DNA from: Diospyros lotus
Lineage: Eukaryota; Streptophyta; Magnoliopsida; Ericales; Ebenaceae
Reading direction: 5' to 3'
DNA length: 64,000 nt
Assembly: GCF_014633365.1 (NCBI RefSeq)
Contig: NW_026267104.1
Coordinates: 2,046,001 to 2,110,000, forward strand
Under the pieces are notes generated by a model. It worked only from the letters and a program-made list of their open reading frames with translations. It ran no database searches and was not told the DNA's origin. The first letter of the stretch is position 1. Every line of letters starts with the position of its first letter. Positions 26,558 through 38,500 of the stretch are shown here, piece after piece. The position numbers and the translations under genes are program-made.

Positions 26558-26764
26558 TTATAAAAAATGCAGCAACATATCAACCTCTTTCAAGAATTGA
26601 CTAGCCTTTCTACCATGTTTATTGGTCTTGCTCTCATGTTTGATACATCATGAAGTTAACATGTAATTTCTCAATCATTTATGACCAAAGTATGAATCGT
26701 TTTATGCGATTCCCATTTAACATTTTCGTCTTCTTTTTTTATATTTATCTTCAGTGTTGGCCTT
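26558..26764 (+). repeat. Left copy of a 207-bp duplication flanking the foldback element
   Basis: This covers the 3' half of exon 7 and the following intron of ABCB27 copy 1, from ttataaaaaatgcagcaaca to tgttggcctt. The partner is 32927-33133, also 207 bp, with scattered substitutions. The gene sequence continues only after the right copy. Normal transposon target duplications are 2-11 bp. Confidence 0.88.
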
Positions 26765-26985
26765 CACTGAAAAAAAATAGATTTGTTTTTCATAATTCGT
26801 GTGCGTTCATAATTAATGAGATTTTAATGAATTCATAATTAACCTAAATGAATATAATAGATTTGTTTTTAACCACTTCACTGGAAAAAAAAAAAATTTT
26901 GTACAATCAAACAAACTCATTGCACTCTATAGCCACTTTAATGTAAGATACCTAAAATACCTTTAATGAGATTTTAAAATGGAAA

Positions 26986-29766
26986 TGTAATACCCGGGAA
27001 TAATTTGAGGATAAAAATGATATTTGATAAAGGGCATAAATGGAATTTTGGGAAAAATAAGACTATAAGGCACACTAGCACAGCTTTAGACGACCAAATT
27101 AGTCAGAGGGAGTACCTCGGACCCTAGATAATTAAGAAAAATGGTATAGTATCATCGAGTAAAATAAATTATGATTTTTAGTGATGAAAGAAATGAGATC
27201 GGGAACAGTTTTCGGTACAGCAAAAATACAGCTGCCAATTAGGTCGTATTACCGAATTGTTATAGACGATATCCGAAAAAATCAACGGAGTGTGTCTAGG
27301 ACTAATATTTGATGTATAGAACAACCCTTAAGTGGTTTCAGGTTGAATCAAGTGGATTTGAAGTCAAATAAATCAATCGGGCCTAAGTGTAATTTTTTAA
27401 AATTGCCCGAGGGAGGTCAAAACGGTAATTTTTTTGAAAGTTTCAAGAGAGAAATAAGAAGTACTAATCTTGAGGGTCTTAGTGAGGATACTAGAAAGAT
27501 CAAGGGCTTGAGGGCAAGGGCTAAAATGCAAAAGAAAATTTTGTGGGGGCCAAACTGTAATTTTCAGAAAAGATGCACGCACATGGCAGATCTGGCCGAG
27601 ATTTTGGCCAGAAAATCCAGCCATTTGGCAGCCTAGGATCGTCAGGGAGTGGCCTAGGGAGGTCTAGGAGGCGTGGGAAAGAAGTTTTGGCCGGAGATTG
27701 GCCATGTTGAGGGTCATTTTTGCCTATAAATACCGAGGGCTTTCGGCCGAGTTTGAAGCACAAATCAATCTCTATTTTGGATGATTTTCGAAGCTTGGAT
27801 AGAGGGCTTTTTATCTCTAGGAGTCAAGGATCATTTTGGGATCGTTTTGAGGCATTTTGGAGTGGGTTTGGTGACTGATCGAGCTCGGCCGAGGGTTTGA
27901 GGTGGACCGCATTCCGCCGCCTGCAACTGGCCATTTGGGCCATTTTCTGGTGGCCTTTCGGCCTGATTTTGGTGGAGTTGTGATCGACTTTGCAAGGGCT
28001 TTCGGAGGGTACCGGTTTCATGGCCATCGGAGCAACCGCCGGCGGCCGGCTAGAGGTTGAAGACGGTGGCGCGTGACTGCCACGCGCCAGTACAAATTGT
28101 CCAGCCACTCGCCCGCGCGTGAAGGCGCGTGAGGGCTCAGGTAATTTTGAATTTTTTTTATTATTTTAAGAAAAATAAATTAGGAATTATGGTGGAAGAA
28201 AATTTTGAAAAATGTTGGAGAAAATGGTCATTATGTAATTTTCAAAGTAAATAAGGCTTATGAAAAATAGGAGGAGGTATTGGAAAATTTTTAGAAAATT
28301 CTGGAAGTTAGGAAATATTTATTTATGAATTGTTATAAAGAGAAATCGAGGAAAAATCTTGAGTAGGCATTTATTAGAATTTTTGAGGAAAATATAGAGG
28401 AAATAGGAAGAAATTATGAAAAAATTGGAAAAATAGATATTGATGTGAATTTGAACAAATGTGATGTCTAGGGTATCGTTGAAACTCGAGGTTGAATTAT
28501 AAGAGCGTCGGGCACGAGAATCGAGGTCGGGCACGCAAATCAAGGCGACTTGCGCTCTTCAAGAAAAAGTTGAGTTGCAAGGTGAGTGGTTCTACCCGAA
28601 AAGACTTTGAGTGACATGTGAATGGTTTACTGTGAATGTTCATCCCTATGGCTTGGTTTATTATGGTTGTCCAAACGGTTATTTACACATGTATTGAATT
28701 TCGTACGGTAAAATTGCACACATTGGGATGTTGATTTTATGCATGTTATGATTTTTCGGCATTGGCATATTGTGTTGTCCACGTGGGATGTGGGTTGTTA
28801 ACCTGTGACGTAGCTCTCGAGTATCAGCACTCGGAATGCGTACCAAGGGTTAATGCTATGTGACCCACTTGGGACGGGGCTGAGACGAACTTCTCCCTAC
28901 GGTACTCAAGTGGCAGGGCTGAGAGTGGACACCACCCCGGTTGTTGGCTCAAGTGGCGGGGCTGAGAGTGGACACCACCCCAGGTTCCTTTGAGCAATAG
29001 CATTAAGGCCGAGGTGACGTTGATTCCGGGGATAGTGCTGATGTGGCACTCTTGGGGCTAGGGTTGCGTTGGGTTTTGGAATGCTTTTGAGTTGGAGCGT
29101 AAAGCCTAACAATGACAATGGGGTGATTCTCGGGTTCATATGACGAGGTTGTTCCTCTTAAGCATGATTGTTTTTGCCAATGGGCCGAAGTGGTAGTGTC
29201 GCCTTTAGAGAGATTGCATTTTTCCCGGTTAGGGTTGAGTGCTATGTGGGATTCTCTTAAGCTGGTGCATGTCGGGATTTATCAGTTTTATGCATATGAT
29301 TTTGCATATCTGCATGAAAACATTTTTGAACTCTCACTTAAATGATTCAGCATCTAATTTGGACTATGTCTTTGGAATATTCAAACGTTCCAGGTGAAAG
29401 CAGTGGCGCCAAGGGAAAGAATATCATTGAGATGTAGCTGCTATGTTTAGTTTTCGTAGGTTTTGTCTATGATTACGATGTTCAGAGGTTATGTAATATT
29501 TTGATATTTTCATGTAAAACATCGATTTGGTTATTGTAAAGGAATTATCGGTTATATATCATTGAGGTTTCGATCTTGTTTCCGCTGATGTGATTGTTAA
29601 TACCTGTCTTAGTTTATTTATTAAATTTTGATATGCTAAGAAGGTACAATCGGGATTGACAGGAAATGATTATGATGAAGGTATATGTATCGAGAGACTT
29701 ATGTTATGTGTTTGATATTCCCGAAATCTCGAGGTAATGCACGTTGTGGGAAAACGGGGCGTTACA
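26986..29766. mobile_element. Solo LTR B (2.8 kb), same family as LTR A, nested in the foldback element
   Basis: It starts TGTAATACCCGGG and ends ACGGGGCGTTACA. An exact 5-bp target duplication, ggaaa, lies at 26981-26985 and 29767-29771. The opposite arm of the foldback element carries the uninterrupted sequence, an independent empty-site control. The exact duplication suggests a younger insertion than LTR A. No internal retrotransposon region remains. Confidence 0.9.
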
Positions 29767-30230
29767 GGAAAGCCCACATTGCCATTAGCCTCATTTACTA
29801 AAATACCCCTGTCTTTTTCACTGACATTTCCCCTCTATCTTCTCTTCCAATATTCACGCTTTTACTTTCTTGTCTCCATTGCTGAAACCATCAAACTTAA
29901 CCATTTTTTCTACATTCAATCTTTTACATGTTAGGTCATTTAACTTCTTCATCAATCAACGCAGCGACCTCATTGAATTCGCATTCACGAGAAGTTTCCC
30001 TTTCCAACAAACATTCAATGTATTGATTTTGATTTATATTTGTTTTGTTTTTCAAAAGTATTTTTGTGTTGGCATTTGCTTATTAAAATTGTGTAGAATG
30101 ATTGTGATTGTGAATAAAACATTTTTGGTAGATATTCATTCCAGATCTGTGTGAAAAAAAAAATTCAAAAAAGGCACACCGTCATCGAAATTTTCAGAAG
30201 TGGCACACCGTAATCGGGTTTTGTTGAATA

Positions 30231-30495
30231 GCTTATCGGGCTTTGTTGGGAAGCCTATCGAGTTTTGTTGGGAAACTTATCAGGCTTTGTTGGGAAACTT
30301 ATCGGGTTTTGTGGAAAGCCTATCGGGCTTTGTTGCAAAGCCTATCAGGTTTTGTTGGGAAACCTATCGGGCTTTGTTGCAAAGCCTATCGAGTTTTGTT
30401 GCAAAGCCTATCGAGTTTTGTTGGAAAACCTATCAGGCTTTGTTGGGAAGCCTATTGGGTTTTGTTGCCAAGCCTATTGGGCTTTGTTTCCCAAC
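30231..30495 (+). repeat. Array of about 12 copies of a 22-bp unit (left arm)
   Basis: The consensus is roughly gcctatcgggctttgttggg plus aa, varying at g/a, c/t and ggg/gca positions; one unit has 21 bp. Because 22 is not a multiple of three and the unit lacks stop codons, all three + frames stay open and show a 22-residue peptide period (SLSGFVGKPI and similar). The mirror array of about eight units is at 32150-32330. Confidence 0.9.
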
Positions 30496-30539
30496 AAAGC
30501 GTGATAGGTAATTTTTTGTTAATTTTATAAATTTTTTTA

Positions 30540-32105
30540 TAATGGGATTTTTTCCTAGTTTCTCAATAGTTTGAAAAAAATTAAATCACTGATTTGGAAT
30601 TACATTTCCAAATTTTATTTTATAAAATATAGTAACATTTACTTGGTTTAATGTAAACACTTGATAGATAGAAGGAACACTTAATCATTCATCAATTTCA
30701 CTTAATTCCAATGTGACGTATATTCTGTTTGAGGTGCATTTTCTATTTAATTAACTCGAAGAATGTAAAAGATATTAAATTAGTGGTAATTGAAGCAAAA
30801 AAATAATTATAAAATAAAAAAAATAAAAAATTGGCAAGAAATATCCTATCGGGTTTCGTGACCCATGAAGATAGCCTATCGGACTCGATAAGCAATTTCT
30901 TGTCAATTTTTTAATTTTACAATTTTTTTTTTTGTAATGGGGTTTTTTCCTAGTTTCCTAATAGTTTGAAAAGTTAAATCACTGATTTGGAATTACACTT
31001 TCAAATTTTATTTTTTAAAATATACTTACATCTAGTTGATTCAATGTAAACACTTGATAGACAGAAGGAACACTTAATCATTCATCCATTCCACTTAATT
31101 CTAATGTGATGTATAGAGTTGTTTGATGTGCATTTTCTGTTTAATTAACCCGAAGAACATAAAAAAGATCAAATTAGTGGTAATTGAACCAAAAAAATAA
31201 TTGAAAAATAAAAAAAAATAAAAATTGGCAAGAAATATCCTATCGGGGTTCGTAGCCCATGAAGATAGCCTATCGGGCTTTGTTGGGAAGCCTATCGGGC
31301 TTTGTTTATTGCCAATTTTTCAATTTTACAATTCTTTTTTTTTTTTTTGTAATGGAGTTTTTTTCTAGTTTTTCAATGGTTTGAACAATTAAATTACTAA
31401 TTTGAATTACACTTTCAAATTTTATTTTATAAAATATACTAACATCTATTTGATTCAATGTAAACACTTGATAGATAGAATGAACACTTAATCATCTATC
31501 AATTTCACTTAATTCCAATGTGATCTATAAAGTTGTTTGAGATGCATTTTATGTTTAATTAACCCAAAGAACATAAGAAGAGATCATTTTAGTGTTAATT
31601 GAAACAAAAAAAATAATTAAAAATTAAAAAAAAAATGAAAAATTGGCAAGAAATATCATATCAGATTTCGTGGCCCATGAAAATAGTTTATCGAGCTTTG
31701 TTGGAAAGCCTATCGGGTTTTGTTGGTAAACCCGATAGCGCATCCCAACAAAACTCGATAGGCTATCTTCATGGGCCACGAAACCCGATAGGTTATTTTT
31801 TGCTAATTTATTATTATTATTTTTTAATTTTTTTAATTATTTTTTTGGTTCAATTACCACTAATTTGATCTCTTTTACGTTCTTTGGGTTTATTAAATAG
31901 AAAATGCACCTTAAACAAAGTATACGTCACATTGGAATTAAGTGGAATAGATGGATGATTAAGTGTTCTTTCTATCTATCAAGTGTTTACATTGAACCAA
32001 GTACATGTTAGTATATTTTATAAAATAAAATTTGGAAGTGTAATTCCAAATTAGTGATTTAATTTTTTCAAATTATTGGGAAACTAGGAAAAACCCTCAT
32101 TACCA
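30540..32105. repeat. Core of the foldback element: three direct ~400-bp units and one inverted unit
   Basis: Direct units begin near 30540, 30934 and 31349 with taatgg(g)tttttcctagtt and contain gtaaacacttgatagat and cacttaatcattcat. The fourth unit (about 31740-32105) is the reverse complement, with gatggatgattaagtgttc and atctatcaagtgtttacat. The turn at about 31700-31760 contains cccgatag / ctatcggg pairs. No coding is supported. Confidence 0.85.
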
Positions 32106-32149
32106 AAAAAAAAAAAAAAAAATTATAAAATTGAAAAATTGGCAAGAAA

Positions 32150-32330
32150 TTGCCTATTGGGCTTTGCAACAAAGCCCGATAGGTTTTCTAACAAAGCTTG
32201 ATAAGCTTCCCTCGATAGGCTTTGCAACAAAGCCTGATAAGATTCCCAACAAAGCCCGATAAGCTTGGCAACAAAACCTGATAGGCTTCCCAACAAAGCC
32301 CCGATAGGTTTTGCAACAAAGCTTGATGAC
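32150..32330 (-). repeat. Mirror array of the 22-bp unit (right arm)
   Basis: About eight inverted units such as caacaaagcccgatagg and cccaacaaagcccgataag. It is the counterpart of 30231-30495 and shorter, so the two arms have changed unit number independently. Confidence 0.85.
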
Positions 32331-32926
32331 GGTGTGCCACTTTTGAAAATTTCGATGACGGTGTGCCTTTTTTAAAAATTTTTTTTCACACAGATCTGAA
32401 ATGAATATCTACCAAAAATATTTTATTTACAACCACAACCATTCTACACAATTTTAATAAGCAATGTTAACACAAATACTTTCGAAAAACAAAATAAATA
32501 TAAATCAAAATCAATACATTGAATGCTTGTTGGAGAGGAAAACTTCCTGTGAATGCGACTTCAATGAGGTCGTTACGATGATTGATGAAGAAGTTAAATG
32601 ACTCAACAAGCAAAAGATTGAATGTAGGAATAATGGCTAAGTTTGATGGTTTCAGCAATGGAGAGAAGAAAATAAGAGCGTGAATATTGGAAGAGAAGAG
32701 AGGGGAAATGTCAGTAAAAGAGACAAGGGTATTTTAGTAAATAAGGCTAAAGGCAATGTGAGCTTTTCATTTTAAAATCTCATTAAAGGTATTTTAAGTA
32801 CTTACATAAAAGTAATTATAGAGTGCAATTAGTTTGTTTGTATGAGTTTAAAACGTTTTTTTTTCCAAAAAAGTGAATAAAAACAAATTTACTATTTATA
32901 AAGTGATTAAATTATGCAATTTCCAC

Positions 32927-33133
32927 TTATAAAAAATACAGCAACATATCAACCTCTTTCAAGAATTGACTAGTCTTTCTACCATGTTTATTGGTCTTGC
33001 TTTCATGTTTGATGCATCATGAAGTTAACATGTAATTTCTCAATCATTTATGACCAAAGTACAAACCATTTTATCCAATCCCCATTTAACATTCTCGTCT
33101 TGTTTTTTTATATTTATCTTCAATGTTGGCCTT
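32927..33133 (+). repeat. Right copy of the 207-bp duplication flanking the foldback element
   Basis: Partner of 26558-26764. Here the gene sequence continues into exon 8 (from 33124), whereas the left copy ends at the foldback element. The exon 8 acceptor reads caa instead of cag. Confidence 0.88.
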
Positions 33134-33183
33134 GCTTGTTGTGCCGACCATTTCCATTGCTGTACACAAATTTGGGCGCTTTC

Positions 33184-35598
33184 TATCACGACCCAAAATT
33201 CGGGGCCGTGATCAGCACCATCTCCCTAAAAGCCACAAACTCAATAAGGAATAGTAAGCCTTACAATACATATAATCCTTCAAATATTTAACAATCTCAT
33301 ATACACTACACAATATATGCATTTTCATTAACTGATATTGAAGTGCCTACTGTGCTAAAATCCCATTACACACTCACAATACTCAAAATTTTTTACTTTA
33401 CATAAGAAAGGAATATTAACTTCCCTATACTCAACCCGTGAGATGAAATGCATGTGCTGTAGTTGGAGCGTGTCTAGAGTAAATGAAGTAGAATCGTTTA
33501 CCACAACTCCTACCGTCAAAATGAAGTCAACCTACAAAATCTAAAATATTGAGGGGTAAGTAAACTTGACACTGGCTTAGTAAGGGGCGAAATGCATTAT
33601 AATGAGGGGAAATATAGAATCAATGCATCAATATAGAATATCATGCTATAACATTTCAATAACATATAATACCGAATGAGAAATGATGAATAAATATGCA
33701 CATTGGGAGTAAACCATTTAGAACTAGAATTCACACATCATTTCTTTGGTACGGCCTATCTCAACCCCACCAAGATCCACTTCGGTGGACTAACTCATGC
33801 CAGATATAAACAAGGATGGCAGACTATCTCACACCCGTCCAGAGTGAACTATTTCACACCCTAACACATACGTGGTGCATCAACAACTAACTCTTACTAT
33901 GGTTAACGATACAAGGTTCTAACTGTTACTCCATTTAACACACATTTCATACCAACATTTGGTATTATCTGCAATATGTGCAAAACAAATAATATGGATT
34001 CTAATTTTCCCGTATGCAATTCCCAAGGAAGTTATGAATAGTATATATAGAATACTAGAATAATGAAAGGTATGAATACAACAAATATCACCATAATACA
34101 AATTCACCCACTCACAGTGTTATAGAAAAGGCGGGATTTCCTCATACGCCTCTCGACTAGGGCGCGTCAAAATCACCTAACAAAATTATCAAATTACATA
34201 AGAATTAATTAAATACAAAATTTAAATCCCCTAGAATTTGGACCGAGCCAAATGCTGCCCCCAACGGCCCAAAACCCCAAAATAAAACAACCTAGGCCAG
34301 CCACACCGCCGACGTCCACTTTTGGTCGAATATTTTGACGATCAGAACCTACCATTAGAAGCGTCTAGCAATGGAGGTCAATATATACAAAAATGAGCCA
34401 AATCTAACGGCTGAATTTCTGTAGATCTGATTTTTACATTTCTGGCTAGATTTAAAAATAAGTTGTTTGACACCGCTGGCCGCATTTTCCGGCGATCCGA
34501 GATTACCACTCGACTCCCTTACCCTCATAGACCAACGTATCCAAAAACCATCAAGATCTAACGATTAGATCTTCGTAGATTTAACTTTTAATTTTTGGCC
34601 AGATTTACAATGTCGCTGCCGGCCACCGCGGCCGACAGTTTCTGGTGATCCAAGGCAGCCATCCAATACTCTTAACCCCATTGGCTAACATACCCAAAAA
34701 CCAACAAGATCCAACGGCTAGATCTTCCTAGATCTAAGTTCAAAGTTTCAACCAACACACCCGCACGCATATACATACACCTCTCACAAATTTGAACTAA
34801 AAGTGAAGCTAATGAAAATAAAAGTCTTACCTTGTTGTAGATCTGGGTCAATTTCACGGTGAAAATGTTGTCAGATTTAGGATCCAACGGTTAGATTGCC
34901 CAAAATCAGTTGTGAGAGAAAGAGAGAGAGATTGTTGGGCGGCAGAGAAGAAGAAGAGGGGGAGAAAATGGGAGCCCTACCTTTTTTATATGTCTATTTG
35001 GGCTTGGCTCCCCCCCTTTGAGCCTTCTCTAACAAAGCCCAAAGGCTAGGCCTTACAATAGAACTCCCGGGTTAAGCGTGTTTGAGTTGGGGAAACTTAA
35101 GGATGGATGATCCCCTGGTAAGTTCGCGTAAACCCATCAGGATAAGTTGTTTCGGTCCTTCATATCGCTCGATGCGGGATGTTACAGGTGGTATCAGAGC
35201 CGACCTTTGGTGAAGACGGTCCGATGAGGGCGGGGAGTGGCGCTAGGGCTTGAGGGCCTGTGCAAAAAGCGGCTCCTGGCAGGTTTCTAAGATAGCAGCC
35301 TCCAAGGGGGAGAGCTGAGACCAATTGTAAAGTCGCATGATGAGGACGTCATATGCTCAATGGGGGGAGAATGTAATATCCCAAGAACCCAGAGAAATGT
35401 AGTATATATTGAGGATAAGTAAGGAAGGAAACAACACCAACTAGATACTTTTTGCACTAAATGTAGACAAAGAACTCTCGGATTAAACGTGTTTGAGTTG
35501 GAGAAGTTCAAGGATGGGTGACTCCCCTGGAAAGTTCACGTAGACCCATCAAGATAACTTGTTATGGTCTTTCCTATCGCTCAATGCGGAATGTTAGA
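33184..35598. mobile_element. LTR-retrotransposon-type insertion in exon 8 of ABCB27 copy 1
   Basis: An exact 5-bp target duplication, ctttc, lies at 33179-33183 and 35599-35603; the exon reads continuously across it. Near the 3' side is a small LTR-element layout. A left-LTR end with gggatgttaca stops at 35186. A primer-binding site, TGGTATCAGAGC, complementary to initiator-Met tRNA, lies at 35189-35200. Then come a ~185-bp internal stretch, a purine tract tggggggagaa (35361-35371) and a right LTR of 227 bp (35372-35598, TGTAATATCCC to ATGTTAGA). About 125 bp before 35186 match the right LTR. The 33184-35060 part starts TATCACGACCC and looks like another LTR family, so the element is composite or rearranged. 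No gag-pol. Confidence 0.72.
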
Positions 35599-38500
35599 CT
35601 TTCTTCATGAATTTTCTCACAAGACGCAAGCTGTGGTTGCTATTACTTCCTCAATTCTCGAGATTTGTTGGTGGCATTAGAAATTTCAGTTTCCTGTCTG
35701 TGGAATCTCTCAGTATAATAACCATATGTTATTAAGTCTTGCCATTACCAGCCATGAATCGAAACCAATTTGGATACCTCATTCAATAAGTTATTTCGGT
35801 AAGAGTTGCAATGATCAGCCACAAAACTATATCATCTCCAAAAACTAAAAAACTTTATGTTGTTGTGTCTTGCAATTATAAACATGATCAGTTGACATGA
35901 TTGAAAAGGGGCCAGAGAGTACAATTGTATTCGGTATGTTGTGCCTAGGGTATCCTAAGAAATGCTCCCAGAATTGGACATTCTTGTTGATTTTTCTACT
36001 AAATGCACAATTTTTGTGTAGGAAACTTTTGGTGCTATACGCGCAGTAAGATCTTTTGCTCAGGAAGAGAGTGAGATTTTGCCCTATTCTCATAAAGTTG
36101 ACGAGACACTAAAGCTTGGGCTTAAAGAGGCTTTGAGTTCCATAATGCATCTCTCTCTCTGTGCAGAAAAACAGCAGTCAGCAGTAGCAGTAGTTTTTGA
36201 TGTTTTCTGCTGCAGAAAGGAGACGGATTATTCTTTGGAAATCTAAATGCAGCATCAATGCTGTCAGTTACCACAGCAGGGATCTATGGAGCTAGTCTGA
36301 CAATCGCAGGATCTATGATTCCAGGATCTCTAACAGCTTTCATTCTTTTTAGCCTTACAGGTAATTCCCTCATTTTTTTCTGCTTTTGAATCAAGGCTAT
36401 TATACCACTGAACAGGTTTCCATCCATTAGAGTTTCAAATTTTGGATTATTTAATTGACTACCTCAACTATGTCCACTGTCAGTGGGATCATCAGTATCT
36501 GGATTATCATCACTATATACAATAGCAATGAAAGCTGCTGGAGCTAGTAGGCGGGTTTTCCAGCTTCTGGATTGCATCTCATCTATGCCCAAATCAGGAA
36601 ATAGATGTCCTTTGGGGTTAGTTCTCTGAATTCCTGTCCTCTAATCTATTTCACTATTTATTAGTTAGGGCAGACCAAGTGTCTGAGGCTCCCCATTTTG
36701 CAAGAGTAAAGGGAGTTTGAATGTAGCCCTACCCGTAGCTTTGCAAAAAGAGTTGTTTTCATAACTCGAACCCAACCTGCCAATCATAAAAGAGCAAAGC
36801 TTTCAATATCTTTTAGTCTTGACAGCTTCTGAATTCATGTTATTGAAAAAGATATTTTGAAATTGGAGAGTGAAGAATCATCACTATTAGAATCATTTAT
36901 AGGGGACTTGGGGGTAGAACCCCCAGAATTTTAAGAATCCCACTTTGGAGATTCTTTCTGATGTAACTTGACCATAATAAAGGATAAGAATCATCTCACA
37001 GTTCCACCCTCCAGTCTGGCATATCCCAAAGGCATGCTCACGATGTATATGCACACATTTTGATAAGAGACAAAGACAACCCCCTTTCAAATTCTTACAT
37101 TATCAAACAGGCATAACCCAGATTGTTGTTCGCATTGTTGGCCCATTTTGATCCTCAAGAACTTGAGCATTGTTCCTTCGAGCATCATTGGTGAGTAGTG
37201 CTATTATCTTAACTTTCCTGATCCTTTCAAGATCATTCCCCTTTTCTCAGTCATCATTCCTTACGCAATCCCAAGATGGACTCTCTTTTTGTTCTAACTG
37301 GAGATGAATAATTCATAGACACAAAAAAATGAAAAACTTGAAAAACAATGCAGTGTTTGCTAAATACATCTTCTGAGACAGTTGTGTCTGGAAGTAATAA
37401 CACATTTTTTTTTTCTTTTGCAGTGATCAAGATGCAGAACTGGAGTTAGATGATACCTGGTTTGCCTATCCTTCTTGCCTGAGCCGCATGGTACTCATGG
37501 TAATGATACTCTCCTTGACTTTTCTCAGATGGAAGACATTATATCACTTTTAATTCGAGAGTTTTCTGATTAAAAAGATGTCATGTTTTTTGGATATAGG
37601 GAATATCATTGAAGCTACAGCACGGTTCTAAGGTTGGTCTGGATGGTCCAAGTGGTGGTGGAAAGGTAATTTTTGTATATTCCCATGGATATTCGTTTTG
37701 TGCTTGCTTTTTATCTCCCCCCACCCCACACCTCTCTTAATATCCTAAGAGGAGAAAGATGCCATTTTATGGGAATGTGTTGTTTTTTATGGATAGAAGC
37801 ATAGGATGCACATTCCAGCACTCATCTTTTTATTTGTGAGATGCAGATAGCAAATCTAATTGAAAGGTTCTATGGTCCCATCAAGGGAAAGATTTTACTA
37901 AATGGGATTCCTTTAGTAGAGGTATCTCATGAACATCTTCACAGAAAGGTAAAATTGTCCTAAAATACTACAGCAGACAACTTTGTGCATTCAACTTGGG
38001 ATTGCTTGCTTGTTGCTAATGCATGAAAAGTTTTTCAATCTCATGGACTCTGCTCTTGACAACACATACTAGCATAGTGAGCCAGGAGCATGTTCTCTTC
38101 AACTGTTCCATAGAGGAGAACATTGCCTACGGATTGGATGGCAAATCGAATAGTGATGATGTAGAAAATGCTGCGGTAAGACTTAAGTCTCTTCAAATTC
38201 GACCAGCAACTATTCTCTGCCCAATACTTATGACTGCGATTGTGTTACTCATTGAGTACTGCAGAAAATGGCTAATGCTCATGAATTCATTTCCAAATCC
38301 CCGGACAAAGACCAAACCCAGGTGGGAGAGCGTGGGTTAAGGCTTTCAGGAGGTCAGAAACAGAGAATCCCAATAGCAAGAGCACTCCTGATAAATCCAA
38401 AAATCCTCCTGTTAGATGAAGCCACAAGTGCCCCAGTCCAGATCCCATCTTCCAGATCTCACCTGACCAAACAACATGAATTCATGTTGCGCATCTAGTT

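Larger units (their letters stand above)
26765..32926. mobile_element. Foldback-type element with very long inverted arms and 22-bp subrepeats
   Basis: Everything between the two 207-bp gene copies. The left arm (about 26836-26985 plus 29772-30530) and right arm (about 32110-32920) are inverted copies: for example aatacctttaatgagatttt on the left corresponds to aaaatctcattaaaggtatt on the right. Inward lie arrays of a 22-bp unit, then three direct ~400-bp units and one inverted unit, with the axis near 31735. No transposase or other protein is recognisable. The left arm is interrupted by solo LTR B while the right arm shows the empty site, confirming the nesting. The class is uncertain: Foldback or long-TIR Mutator-like are the nearest known types. 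Confidence 0.75.

Noticed and set aside
30200..30530. Three overlapping + strand frames of 79-103 codons with SLSGFVGKPI-like repeats
   Set aside because: They arise because a 22-bp repeat without stop codons is read in all three frames. The same array occurs inverted at 32150-32330.
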